64,000 nucleotides of DNA from Pyrinomonadaceae bacterium (GTDB lineage Bacteria > Acidobacteriota > Blastocatellia > Pyrinomonadales > Pyrinomonadaceae), in contig JAIBCC010000005.1 in assembly GCA_019694395.1 (NCBI GenBank), positions 1-64,000 on the forward strand, given 5' to 3'. Each line of letters starts with the position of its first letter. The first letter of the stretch is position 1. The notes under the pieces were generated by a model, which was given only the letters and a program-made list of their open reading frames with translations, ran no database searches and was not told the DNA's origin. This document shows positions 9,108 through 17,053 of this stretch, piece after piece. A program made the translations under genes and the position numbers.

Positions 9108-9752
9108 TCATTGCTCAATCGGTTCTTTGTTACCCTTGATCGGTTCAAACGGGATAAAATTCATCTCAAACCACGCACTCGCCACGCCGAAAAATTCGCG
9201 GAAAGCCCAATAATTTTCGCCTTCATACGGACGGCGATTGGAAATGATTCCAACCGCATCAACACCGATATTTTGGCAGAGGTAGATCGAACGCGGCAGA
9301 TGAAATTCCTGCGAAACCATAATGGCTTTTTTGATTTCAAAAATCTCTTTGGCGCGATAACAGGTGTCGTAGGTGCGCCTGCCCGCAAAATCCAAAGCGA
9401 TGTCATTTTCGGGAACGCCGAGTTTTATCGCGTAATTTTTCATTGCAGTCGGTTCATCATATTCTTTGGTCGGATTATCTCCTGACATCAATAATTTTTT
9501 GACCTTTCCGGCTTTGTAAAGCTCAACTGCGGTGATGATTCTATCTTCCAAAACAAAAGACGGAACGCCGCCATCCCAAACCTTTGCGCCCAAAACGATC
9601 GCAATTCGGTTTTCGTTTGGAGCTGCTTCGACCGATTTGTAAATCTTGTCTTTGGAATAACTTGAGACTTGCAGATTGATAAGATAAATTACAAAAAGTG
9701 CAAGACATCCAAGCGAAATGAGCCACAAGAGAATTCGTAAAAACTTCTTCAT
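9108..9752 (-). CDS. SanA/YdcF-like DUF218 membrane protein
   Basis: 214 aa with one N-terminal membrane segment (residues about 5-27) and a periplasmic DUF218 domain: AIVLGAKVWDGGVPS, LMSGDN, EDIALDFAGRRTYDTCYRAKEIF and VSQEFHLPRSIYLC. This is the pattern of SanA, linked in E. coli to envelope barrier function and vancomycin resistance at high temperature. The exact reaction is not established for the family. It lies downstream of gmhB in an envelope-related minus-strand block. Confidence 0.85.
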   Translation of the reverse strand: MKKFLRILLWLISLGCLALFVIYLINLQVSSYSKDKIYKSVEAAPNENRIAIVLGAKVWDGGVPSFVLEDRIITAVELYKAGKVKKLLMSGDNPTKEYDEPTAMKNYAIKLGVPENDIALDFAGRRTYDTCYRAKEIFEIKKAIMVSQEFHLPRSIYLCQNIGVDAVGIISNRRPYEGENYWAFREFFGVASAWFEMNFIPFEPIKGNKEPIEQ

Positions 9753-9826
9753 AAAACCTCTTGACTGACAATATAAGCAATTTTTAGAAAATGTCTATGA
9801 TTATTTTGAAAGATTGAGAATTTCTT

Positions 9827-10369
9827 TTAATTTTTCAGGATTTCGTTGACGGCTTCTATCAAAGTATTGGCGATGATCGTCGGTTTCAACTCAAATTTTT
9901 TCAAATGCTTTTCGCCATAACCTGTTAAAACTAAAGCAGTTTTGATTTTGGCGTTATTTCCTAATTCCACATCCAGGTTTTTATCGCCGATCATCCAGGA
10001 ATTTTCCAAATCGATATCAAATTCCTGCATCGCCTTTTCGATCATTCCCAGATTTGGTTTGCGGCAGCTGCATCCGGCATTTGGAAGGTGCGGACAAAAA
10101 TAAAAAGCATCAATTTTTTCGGTCAATTGATTTTGAATTGCCTCGTGAACCGAGTGCATATCGGCTTCGGTGTAAAACTTTTTGCCGATTCCGCTTTGAT
10201 TGGTTGCAACGAGAACTAAAAAGCCTTGTTCTTTCAGCGACTTAACGGCTTCGTCAGTGTAATCAAAAAAACGTAATTCTTCAACGCGATGGAGATAATT
10301 TACTTCTTCAATCAGCGTTCCGTCACGATCTATAAAAACTGCTTTTTTCTTTGAGCTATGTTTTTCCAT
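9827..10369 (-). CDS. gmhB: D-glycero-beta-D-manno-heptose-1,7-bisphosphate 7-phosphatase
   Basis: HAD-superfamily phosphatase of 180 aa, the usual GmhB size, acting in ADP-heptose synthesis for LPS core. The HAD nucleophile motif DRDGT is at residues 14-18, the second motif in VATNQSG, the Cys/His zinc loop in CPHLPNAGCSCRKP, and motif IV in MIGDKNLD. I chose the ATG at 10369; a TTG at 10393 would overlap the preceding gene. It neighbours waaF, which uses ADP-heptose, so the two belong to one pathway. Confidence 0.9.
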   Translation of the reverse strand: MEKHSSKKKAVFIDRDGTLIEEVNYLHRVEELRFFDYTDEAVKSLKEQGFLVLVATNQSGIGKKFYTEADMHSVHEAIQNQLTEKIDAFYFCPHLPNAGCSCRKPNLGMIEKAMQEFDIDLENSWMIGDKNLDVELGNNAKIKTALVLTGYGEKHLKKFELKPTIIANTLIEAVNEILKN

Positions 10370-10386
10370 CTTTCTTGTCGAAACAT

Positions 10387-11742
10387 TTACCAATCAGCTT
10401 CGCAATAGTCTTTCAACAATTTACCGTAAAACTTCTCATTATTTAAAGTCTGCCCGATGCAATCGTAAATTCTTGCTGCACCGTCAATTAAATCCAGCGG
10501 CGGAGTAAAACCTTCTTCGTAGAGTTGATTTAGTCTTTCAAACGGTTTGCCGGATGACATCCAACCGACATCAACACTGTTCATAAAAATATTTGACTCA
10601 GCATAATCTTCGGCAGAAGTGCGGGTCATCATATTCAAAGCCGCTTTGGTCATATTCGTGTGCGGATGATGCACGGTTTTTCCATGATAACTGAATTGCC
10701 CCTCGGAAGATGTGACATTAATTACAAAACGCTTTTCAAATGGAGAACGGCAAAGCAAATCCTTTAACTTACTGTTCAAAATAAACGGAGCAATATTATT
10801 AATCAGGTTAACTTCAATTAATTCAGGCATTTCAACTTCGTCTAATTTCATTACCCAACTATTATGCGGACGCAGATCAAGTGGTTGATTGAAAATATCA
10901 ACTTTATCGGGCGGAAAATATTCGGCAAAACTTTTTGCCAGTTCCTGCCCGTTGGTGGAAATAATTTCAGTTTCAACCTTCTTAATAATTTTCTCTTGTT
11001 GAGTTGCAGGCAAAAGATTTAGCTCATTTTCTCTTTCTAATAATGGTTGATAATATTCGTTCGGATATTTAATCGTTTGCGCCGCATTATTGACGATAAT
11101 ATCAAGATATAGCTCAGTCTGTTTGAGATAATTTATAAAATTTTCCAAAGCAAAAATGTTTCGCAAATCCAATCCGTAAATGCTCAATTTATCCTGCCAT
11201 TCTTGATAATCAGGTTCCTTTGAATATTCCGCTAAAGCATTGACAGGAAAGCGCGTGGTGACAATTACCCGCGCACCGTCGCGTAAGAATTTGAGCGCAG
11301 TTTGATAGCCGACTTTGATGCGTCCGCCGGTTATCAAAACTATTCTGTCCTTCATTTCTAAACACTGCTCGCGTTTTGAATAATTAAAATCCGCACAAGC
11401 CGGACAAAGCCGATGATAGAAAAAATGAACTTCGTCAAATCGTTTTTTACAAACGTAACAATTAACCGATTTATTGAGTTTTCGCTTTGAAAGATCTGAA
11501 AAAGGCGGGGTTTTCTGATGAAAATTTTTGACAGTTTCAGTCGAAGAAAAGACTTGTTTATCTTCCTCCACCAGCTTTGTCTTGTTATTTTTTCTGATTT
11601 CCTTTCGCGCCTGTTTATGGATTTTGGTGACAAGCCCTTTGAATAGATCAGTATCCGGCGAAGCATTGGGATTTTTACTGAGGATTTTGAGAACTTTGAG
11701 ACAGGCTTCCCATTCTTGTTGCGTAAAGTCAGTATTGGACAT
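10387..11742 (-). CDS. SDR oxidoreductase with N-terminal zinc-ribbon region
   Basis: 451-aa fusion. Residues 1-90 are charged and probably helical. Residues about 93-117 hold a zinc-ribbon-like CYVCKKRF...CPAC pair. From about 130 an SDR domain begins (RIVLITGGRIKVGYQTALKFL, NNAAQT, NVTSSEGQ) with a late H-x5-KAALNM in place of the simple YxxxK. The insert around 215-290 makes it much longer than a typical SDR of about 250 aa. It starts 16 nt after the encoded CCA of a tRNA-like gene on the same strand, so the tRNA-likes may sit in its leader. Substrate unknown. Confidence 0.8.
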   Translation of the reverse strand: MSNTDFTQQEWEACLKVLKILSKNPNASPDTDLFKGLVTKIHKQARKEIRKNNKTKLVEEDKQVFSSTETVKNFHQKTPPFSDLSKRKLNKSVNCYVCKKRFDEVHFFYHRLCPACADFNYSKREQCLEMKDRIVLITGGRIKVGYQTALKFLRDGARVIVTTRFPVNALAEYSKEPDYQEWQDKLSIYGLDLRNIFALENFINYLKQTELYLDIIVNNAAQTIKYPNEYYQPLLERENELNLLPATQQEKIIKKVETEIISTNGQELAKSFAEYFPPDKVDIFNQPLDLRPHNSWVMKLDEVEMPELIEVNLINNIAPFILNSKLKDLLCRSPFEKRFVINVTSSEGQFSYHGKTVHHPHTNMTKAALNMMTRTSAEDYAESNIFMNSVDVGWMSSGKPFERLNQLYEEGFTPPLDLIDGAARIYDCIGQTLNNEKFYGKLLKDYCEADW

Positions 11743-11757
11743 TTTTATAAAAACTTT

Positions 11758-11838
11758 TGGTCGGGAAAAAGATCGGACTCGAACCGACAGCCTTCAGTCT
11801 AGCAGCCTGATACTCTTCCTTTGAGCTACAATTTCCCG
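11758..11838 (-). tRNA. tRNA-like gene, anticodon GCT by position, extended acceptor stem
   Basis: Read on the minus strand it folds as a cloverleaf: D stem GCTC/GAGT, anticodon arm TCAGG-CTGCTAG-ACTGA (last pair G-A mismatched), 5-nt variable loop AGGCT, T arm GTCGG-TTCGAGT-CCGAT. The acceptor is odd: 10 positions (CGGGAAATTG with CTTTTTCCCG, two T-T mismatches) followed by A and an encoded CCA. The anticodon position reads GCT (Ser), but a tRNA-Ser should have a long variable arm. It may be a specialised or decaying tRNA. Confidence 0.6.
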
Positions 11839-11847
11839 GAAAATTTA

Positions 11848-11925
11848 TGGAGAAAAGACTGGACTTTAACCAATAACCTGCGGTTTTGGGGACCGCTATT
11901 CTTACATTTGAACTACTTTTCTCCA
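11848..11925 (-). tRNA. tRNA-Trp-like gene (CCA) with altered key positions
   Basis: The body closely resembles bacterial tRNA-Trp (TAGTTCAA, then AGCGGT...CCAAAACCGC). The anticodon is CCA in loop CCCCAAA, so position 33 is C instead of the near-universal T. The T loop is TTAAAGT (C56 replaced by A) and the D loop AAATGTAA lacks the G18-G19 pair, so the normal elbow contact cannot form. The acceptor pairs perfectly over 10 bp (TGGAGAAAAG/CTTTTCTCCA), 3 bp more than normal. No CCA is encoded. It lies 9 nt upstream of the other tRNA-like gene. Confidence 0.6.
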
Positions 11926-11962
11926 CTACCAATATAAACAAAAACGTTTGTTTGAACAATAT

Positions 11963-12973
11963 TTAATCAAGAATTGCTTTACATTTCTCAAAAACTTCGT
12001 CCGCTGAAATCCGTGTCATACAACGATGGTCAATCGGGCAATCACGCAGCATACAGGGCGAACAATCAACTTCTCTGCGAATGATTTCCGAGCCAATCGG
12101 ATAGGTTGTTTTTGGATTGGTCGGACCGAAAATAACGATGGTTTTGGTTCCCAAAGCCGCCGAAATATGCGCCGGACCAGTATCGTTTGAAACCAGCAAA
12201 TCACACAAACTCAAAATCGCAGTTGATTCCGCCAACGAAGTTTTGCCTGTTAAAACAATCGGCTCAATTTCTACTTTTTCAATAACTTCCAGCGAAACCT
12301 CAAGTTCACTTTTATCTCCAATTAAAATTACATTGGCATTTAATTCGCTTTGAAGTTTGTCGTTCAATTTAGCATAACTTTCACTTTGCCAACGTTTAGC
12401 ACGGGAATTAGTTGAGCCTGCACAGAATGCAATCAGCTTTTTCGACAAATCTATTCCATTTTCGGCTAAAATTTTTCGCGCTTCGTTTTTCCGTGTTTCG
12501 GAAACGGCTAAATCAAATTGCGGTTCGGACTTAATTTCTGGATTGCCACAATAAAAAGTTTCCACCTCGTCCACTAAATTCAAATAGTAATAAATTTCGT
12601 GCTTTTCATCTTTCCAAGCTGGTTTTTGAATTGAATTTGTCAGCAGAAATGAGCGTCCTTCGTTGGCGTAACCGAACCGTTTTTTGGTTTTGCCAAGCTT
12701 GGAAATCAGTGCAGTTTGGAACGAATTTGTGAAAAGAATTGCCAAATCAAAATTCCCTTTGCGCCATTTTTTTGCTTGTTCAAAGATTGATTCTGTGGGC
12801 TCAATAATCAAAAAATCATCAATAAAATCAGCGTCCTGAAAAATTCCTTGCGCCCATGCACGAGTGCAAAGGGTGATCTGTGCATCGGGAAAAACACGGC
12901 GCAACTTGCGCAAAGCAGGAATCTGCATCACAGCATCGCCAATCCAATTTGTTCCACGCACGATAATTTTCAC
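11963..12973 (-). CDS. waaF: Lipopolysaccharide heptosyltransferase II (GT9 family)
   Basis: 336-aa glycosyltransferase family 9 enzyme that adds heptose from ADP-heptose to the LPS inner core at the cytoplasmic face. The start is the GTG at 12973 (KIIVRGTNWIGDAVMQIPAL), the classic WaaF N-terminus; a longer TTG start would translate part of a repeat. Other landmarks are FGYANEGRS, FCAGSTNSRAKRW, VSNDTGPAHISAAL, and the C-terminal cysteine cluster CSPCMLRDCPIDHRCM. gmhB in the same block makes its donor. Confidence 0.92.
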   Translation of the reverse strand: MKIIVRGTNWIGDAVMQIPALRKLRRVFPDAQITLCTRAWAQGIFQDADFIDDFLIIEPTESIFEQAKKWRKGNFDLAILFTNSFQTALISKLGKTKKRFGYANEGRSFLLTNSIQKPAWKDEKHEIYYYLNLVDEVETFYCGNPEIKSEPQFDLAVSETRKNEARKILAENGIDLSKKLIAFCAGSTNSRAKRWQSESYAKLNDKLQSELNANVILIGDKSELEVSLEVIEKVEIEPIVLTGKTSLAESTAILSLCDLLVSNDTGPAHISAALGTKTIVIFGPTNPKTTYPIGSEIIRREVDCSPCMLRDCPIDHRCMTRISADEVFEKCKAILD

Positions 12974-12980
12974 TATTAGA

Positions 12981-13024
12981 ATTTTTAACGCAAAGGCGCG
13001 AAGATGCAAAGGCGCAAAGTTTTT
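12981..13024 (+). repeat. Direct repeat copy 1 (CGCAAAG family)
   Basis: 44-nt unit built of 8-nt quasi-repeats (GCAAAGGC, GCGAAGAT, GCAAAGGC, GCAAAG). It matches 13447-13490 at all but two positions and brackets the GxxExxY gene with it. It lies between the waaF GTG and the stop of the GxxExxY gene; its last bases reach that stop codon. Confidence 0.85.
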
Positions 13025-13404
13025 TATAAACCGTTGACTACGCGATGAACTCCATTAACAACTCTTTTTTCGCCAAAATTTATGACTAAACCAAGTTTGA
13101 CATTCATTAAACGGAGGTAGGTCAAAGTTTGTGCTTCGAAAATGCTGTTATAATTGATAACCGATTTTACTTCAACAATTACAAGATCATTGACCAGCAA
13201 ATCAAGTTTCAGGGGGGACGCTAAAAGATTACCTTTATATTTAATCGGGACTTCCATTTGTCTTTTGATCTGTAATCCTTTTGCTTTCAATTCCCAAGCC
13301 AAAGATTCTTCATAAACACTTTCCAATAAACCTGGTCCGCCGAGAGTTTTGTGCACTTCAATCGCTGAATCAACAATGATTTTGCTGATCTCATTTTCTG
13401 TCAT
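13024..13404 (-). CDS. GxxExxY family protein
   Basis: 126-aa member of the GxxExxY family (TIGR04256-type), proteins of unknown role with a PD-(D/E)xK nuclease-like core. The namesake motif is GPGLLESVYEESL (about residues 22-34), followed by KLDLLVNDLVIVEVKSV, the putative D...ExK core, and a C-terminal VVNG...VVNGL double. A GGAG-like site (cggaga) precedes the ATG. It is framed by two 44-bp direct repeats and interrupts the LPS gene block, so it looks like a mobile or recombined cassette. Such genes are often present in many copies per genome. Confidence 0.85.
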   Translation of the reverse strand: MTENEISKIIVDSAIEVHKTLGGPGLLESVYEESLAWELKAKGLQIKRQMEVPIKYKGNLLASPLKLDLLVNDLVIVEVKSVINYNSIFEAQTLTYLRLMNVKLGLVINFGEKRVVNGVHRVVNGL

Positions 13405-13446
13405 TTGGATTTTCTCCGTTTAGGTTGGATTGAGGGCAGAGTTAAT

Positions 13447-13490
13447 ATTTTTAACGCAAAGACTCGAAGATGCAAAGGCGCAAAGTTTTT
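13447..13490 (+). repeat. Direct repeat copy 2 (CGCAAAG family)
   Basis: Near-identical to 12981-13024 (two mismatches in 44). It lies upstream of the GxxExxY gene and also forms the left arm of an imperfect palindrome with 13572-13608. Confidence 0.85.
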
Positions 13491-13571
13491 TCTTTAATTT
13501 TTTTTCTTACCCAATTTTGTCAATTATTCGTATAGCTTTTGAATAAAATCTTGCAAAAAACTTTAAAAATC

Positions 13572-13608
13572 CCTTTGCGCCTTATGCCACTTTGCGCCTT
13601 TGCGTTAA
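13572..13608 (-). repeat. Inverted copy of the CGCAAAG repeat
   Basis: Reading the minus strand gives TTAACGCAAAGGCGCAAAG and onward, the inverse of the unit at 13447. The TTAACGC end provides the stop codon of the epimerase gene (13605-13607). The pair 13451-13490/13572-13608 could fold into a large hairpin with an AT-rich loop of about 80 nt. Confidence 0.8.
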
Positions 13609-14447
13609 AGAAGTTTCCGTAATCCTTCTTCTATCGAAATTGTCGGTTTCCATTTCAATTCAAACTCAATTTTTGAAATATCGGAAACATAATTAAACGG
13701 AACGGGACTCGGAGTTTTAACCGAATCGTCAATTACCGCATTTGCACCGACAATTTTCTCAATTTTTTCGACTAGTCCGCGCAAGGTCAGAGAGTTTTGG
13801 TAGCCGCCGCCGAGGTTATAAAGTCCGTGAGTAACATCGGAATCAATAAAGGCTTGGCAAGCGCGGGCGAAGTCTTCAACGTGCAAAAAATCGCGTTTCG
13901 GCTCGCCTTTTTCTAAGAGAAAAATTGGTTCCCCGACATTGATTGCATCTAGATAATGCGTCACAAAATTTGGTTCATTACCATCGCTTTTTGGCGCGTA
14001 AACAGTGGAAAGACGAAAGATGCAGGTGCGAAAGTTGTTTTGATGTCCGTAATATTCAACGTATCTTTCGACAATCAGTTTTGACCACTCGAGCGGCGAT
14101 TGCCCGCAATAATCGGTCAGGCATCTTTCGGGAACTTCTTCAAAATTATCGGCATAAACACCGTAAACATCTTTGGTCGAAGCAAAAATAAATACCGAAT
14201 TTTCACGCATTTTCCGAAGCAAATTTACTGTTCCTTCGACATTGGTTAGAAAACATTCTTCGGAATTTTCGGGCGATTTGTCCAAAAAAGCCGCCAGATG
14301 AATCACTACATCGTAATCTTCGACTTTTTCTACGTCCTGCAAATTCAAAATATCCAAATTTGAACGGCGCGAAAAATCATCCGCATTGAAAAAATTGCGA
14401 ATATGCGTTCCCAGAAAACCGCTTCCGCCTGTTACCAAAACTTTCAT
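13605..14447 (-). CDS. NAD-dependent epimerase/dehydratase
   Basis: 280-aa extended-SDR nucleotide-sugar enzyme, probably acting on a dNDP/UDP-sugar for surface glycans. The N-terminal Rossmann motif is VTGGSGFLGTHI; the Ser near FIFASTKDVYG, with a later tyrosine in LTDYCGQSPLEWSKLIVE (YxxxK spacing not canonical), and RLSTVYAP, GEPKRDFLHVEDFARA and NLGGGYQNSLTL match the family. The ATG at 14447 is chosen over a longer frame running through the upstream palindrome. The exact sugar cannot be told. It heads the LPS block that includes waaF and gmhB. Confidence 0.85.
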   Translation of the reverse strand: MKVLVTGGSGFLGTHIRNFFNADDFSRRSNLDILNLQDVEKVEDYDVVIHLAAFLDKSPENSEECFLTNVEGTVNLLRKMRENSVFIFASTKDVYGVYADNFEEVPERCLTDYCGQSPLEWSKLIVERYVEYYGHQNNFRTCIFRLSTVYAPKSDGNEPNFVTHYLDAINVGEPIFLLEKGEPKRDFLHVEDFARACQAFIDSDVTHGLYNLGGGYQNSLTLRGLVEKIEKIVGANAVIDDSVKTPSPVPFNYVSDISKIEFELKWKPTISIEEGLRKLL

Positions 14448-14459
14448 AATTATTTTGTC

Positions 14460-14578
14460 GGTCTTTGGACTTTGGCTTTTGGTCTTTGATTTACTCCTTC
14501 TTCGTAATTCATTTCTAATAAAGATTAAATTTGCCGGGGAAAATAACATCAAAGACCCAAGACCTAAAACCCAAAACC
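14460..14578 (+). repeat. Imperfect palindrome, TCTTTGG family
   Basis: The left arm 14460-14490 (period-7 TTTGG units, starting GGTCTTTGGACTTTGG) and the right arm 14548-14578 (starting ATCAAAGACCCAAGACC) are inverse complements at roughly 23 of 31 positions. They occupy the divergent gap between the epimerase and the transglutaminase-like gene. Confidence 0.6.
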
Positions 14579-14655
14579 ATAATTTAATCTTAAACGCTTG
14601 ATTTATTAACAGCAATCAAAGATTATACTTGCAAAAACACTTACAGGAGATTTTT

Positions 14656-15807
14656 ATGTCATCGGGAAGTTTATTTGAAGAAGAAAAAGAACGCAGCCCG
14701 TTACCTCGTATTTTTTTAGCTATTGGCTTAATTGTGCTGATTATAGCCGGAATAATCGGTTATTTTGCCTACCAATCAAACAAAGAACGGGTTCAAGCTG
14801 CCAGAGATGTCCGTGCCGAAGAAAATTATCGTGATACGGCGATAAATATGTTGTCTCATTCCAGATTTTCCGGCGATGAATTCCGGGCGCAGCTTTTAGG
14901 GAAAGGGCGTTTGGAAAGATATGAAAGGGTAAATGAAGACCTCTATTTTACTTATCCACGTTCCAGTCAGGAAGAATTTGATGAGTTTGTCAACAAGTTT
15001 TTTGTAGATAAAAATAAACTCGAATGGGCAAAAGAAAAGGATGGAAAACTCGAAATGGGCGGCTACTCGGTAGCGATCAGCGACCAAACTCCGTATTTTT
15101 TCCGCACCAGTCTCAAAAATTTCAAAGTTGATTCAACCCAACCGTTAAATTTTCCATTCAAAACAGTTAATTACACTTTAAATCTGCGAGAAGTAAAAGA
15201 TTTTTTGGATAACACCCAAATTTACGGCGGAAATATAGCCGTTGATGCAACTCAGCGTTCATCTGACCCAACTTTGTGGTTTGCCAATCACGGAATTATG
15301 GTTGGAAAACCAAATGAGCCGACTTTGCAGCGATTGGTCAAAGACCTTTTGAAAGATGTCGAAGACAACCGCGAAAAGAAAATTCAGCGATTGGTTGACT
15401 TTGTTTCAAATGAAATCGAATACAGTTATGTAGAAGCATTTGGCGGCGGTGAAACCTTAAAACGTCCCGATGAAATTTTGATGACCAGAAACGGCGATTG
15501 CAGCAACAAAACAATTTTGCTGGCTTCATTGCTCGAACAAATCGGGGAAGATTACATTTTGCTTTACTGTCCGCATCACATCACGGTCGGAGTTCAACAA
15601 GGCAATTTTCCCAACGATAACAAAATGGATTTTGAATGGGAAAAGAAAAATTGGCTGATTGCCGAAACGACTTTACCCAATTTTCAGGTTGGAATTACCA
15701 AAGTTGCCGGATTCGATAAAATCACGCCGATCAATTTTGTCCAACGTCCGAAAGAAAAAAATCTGATATTTGATGCGAATTCGATGAAGGTTTTGGAGTT
15801 TAGATAA
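14656..15807 (+). CDS. Membrane-anchored transglutaminase-like protein
   Basis: 383 aa. A short charged N-terminus, a single membrane segment (about residues 18-40) and a large extracytoplasmic part. The transglutaminase-like core is at about 245-320: SNEIEYSYVEAFGGGE, the Cys in RNGDCSNKTILLASLL and the His in CPHHITVG, giving a Cys-His pair. The start at 14656 follows ACAGGAGA at the proper distance; an upstream start at 14629 is less likely. Function may be peptide crosslinking or proteolysis; not determined. Confidence 0.8.
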   Translation: MSSGSLFEEEKERSPLPRIFLAIGLIVLIIAGIIGYFAYQSNKERVQAARDVRAEENYRDTAINMLSHSRFSGDEFRAQLLGKGRLERYERVNEDLYFTYPRSSQEEFDEFVNKFFVDKNKLEWAKEKDGKLEMGGYSVAISDQTPYFFRTSLKNFKVDSTQPLNFPFKTVNYTLNLREVKDFLDNTQIYGGNIAVDATQRSSDPTLWFANHGIMVGKPNEPTLQRLVKDLLKDVEDNREKKIQRLVDFVSNEIEYSYVEAFGGGETLKRPDEILMTRNGDCSNKTILLASLLEQIGEDYILLYCPHHITVGVQQGNFPNDNKMDFEWEKKNWLIAETTLPNFQVGITKVAGFDKITPINFVQRPKEKNLIFDANSMKVLEFR

Positions 15808-15809
15808 AT

Positions 15810-15850
15810 GGAACGCCAGCATCTTGCTGGCAAACATCGGGGAACGATGT
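15810..15850 (+). repeat. 41-nt double-hairpin REP-like unit
   Basis: Starts GGAACGCC. Hairpin 1 is GCCAGCA-TCT-TGCTGGC (perfect 7 bp); CAA follows, then hairpin 2, ACATCG-GGGAA-CGATGT (perfect 6 bp). It lies between convergent gene ends (15807 and 15908). A same-length relative with different stems is on the minus strand at 55607-55647. Confidence 0.75.
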
Positions 15851-15907
15851 AGCAAAGTTTAATCAAAGGTTAATTCAGACTTAGCTTGAAATTTTCGCGC
15901 CCGTTCC

Positions 15908-16933
15908 TTATTTCGCCAATTCCGTCAATTTTTGCAGACTTTCACCGCGTCCAATGACAATGAGTAAATCACCCTCTTTTATTTCGGTATTACCCATCGG
16001 ATGAAAGATCATTTCGCCGTCTTTGCGCCTAATCGCTACAATCACTAAATCCAATTCGGCTTGGATATTTGTATTTTTTAGTTTTTTATTGACGTAATTT
16101 GATGATTGGGCGACCGTAATTTCTTCAAAAGCCAAATCCAGATTTTCCGCCACGATCGAATCCATAAAATCTGCAATAGCCGGCTTTAGCAATGCACGAG
16201 CCATTGTCTGACTACCAATAATGGTCGGCGCAACAACACGGCTCGCTCCGGCGCGAATCAATTTCGGTTCAGCTTCTTCTTCGACGGCGCGGGCAACTAT
16301 GTGCAGATAGGCATTCATTCCGCGAGCGGTCAGCACTACATAAACGTTTGCCGCATCATCAGCCAAACAACTTGCCAAACCTTTGGCGCGATTCACGTTT
16401 GCCCGCCGCAAAACTTCTTCGCTGGTAGCATCACCGACAATAACGAAATCGCCTTTTTCAATATATTCCGCAACTTTTTTTTCGTCTTTTTCGATAACTA
16501 CGAAAGGCATTTTTTGACTTTCCAGATTGCGAATGATTCTGCGTCCGACTCTTCCCGCACCGCAGACAATAAAATGATTGTTTAATTTCTCCATCTCTTT
16601 TGTTTTCCGACGATTATTGAGAATTGAAAAGAATTCCGATTGAATAATTCCCTGCACCAAAGAAGTTAAAGCATACAAAACCGTCCCGCCGCCAATCAGC
16701 ATAAAAAAAATAGCGAAAATACGTCCCGGAACAGTTTTTGGCGAGACATCGCCGTAACCAACCGTGGTCACGGTTTCGGTAGCAAGATAAATACTGTCAA
16801 GCAAAGAAAATCCTTCGATAAGGTAAAATCCTGTAGTTCCAAAGGCAATCGCAACCGCAATTGCAATCGCGGCAAAAGCTAACCGGCGGCGGGCAAAAGT
16901 TGGAATCTGTGCAAATAAGGGGATATTCTTCAT
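15908..16933 (-). CDS. Potassium channel with TrkA-N/RCK regulatory domain
   Basis: 341-aa inner-membrane ion channel subunit of the Kch/MthK type. Two membrane spans (about 15-35 and 75-95) flank a pore loop with the selectivity filter TVGYGD in ETVTTVGYGDVSP. A cytosolic RCK domain follows: FIVCGAGRVGRRIIRNL (Rossmann, NAD-type), VIGD-like VGDATSEEVLRRANV, and a C-terminal TrkA-C-like part ending with FHPMGNTEIKEGDLLIVIGR. Presumably a ligand-gated K+ channel; the ligand cannot be told. Confidence 0.92.
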   Translation of the reverse strand: MKNIPLFAQIPTFARRRLAFAAIAIAVAIAFGTTGFYLIEGFSLLDSIYLATETVTTVGYGDVSPKTVPGRIFAIFFMLIGGGTVLYALTSLVQGIIQSEFFSILNNRRKTKEMEKLNNHFIVCGAGRVGRRIIRNLESQKMPFVVIEKDEKKVAEYIEKGDFVIVGDATSEEVLRRANVNRAKGLASCLADDAANVYVVLTARGMNAYLHIVARAVEEEAEPKLIRAGASRVVAPTIIGSQTMARALLKPAIADFMDSIVAENLDLAFEEITVAQSSNYVNKKLKNTNIQAELDLVIVAIRRKDGEMIFHPMGNTEIKEGDLLIVIGRGESLQKLTELAK

Positions 16934-17053
16934 TTGAATCAGTGCAATTTTACAATTTTTGCTAGACAGCGCAAACGGAAAATTTATAAAATCTTAAATG
17001 GGCAACTTGCCATAAAAATTTCCCCTCCAAATATTTATTAATCTCGCCAAAAG

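Noticed and set aside
11729-11959. 76-aa minus-strand frame across the tRNA-like genes
   Set aside because: It merely runs through both cloverleaves and has no protein features.
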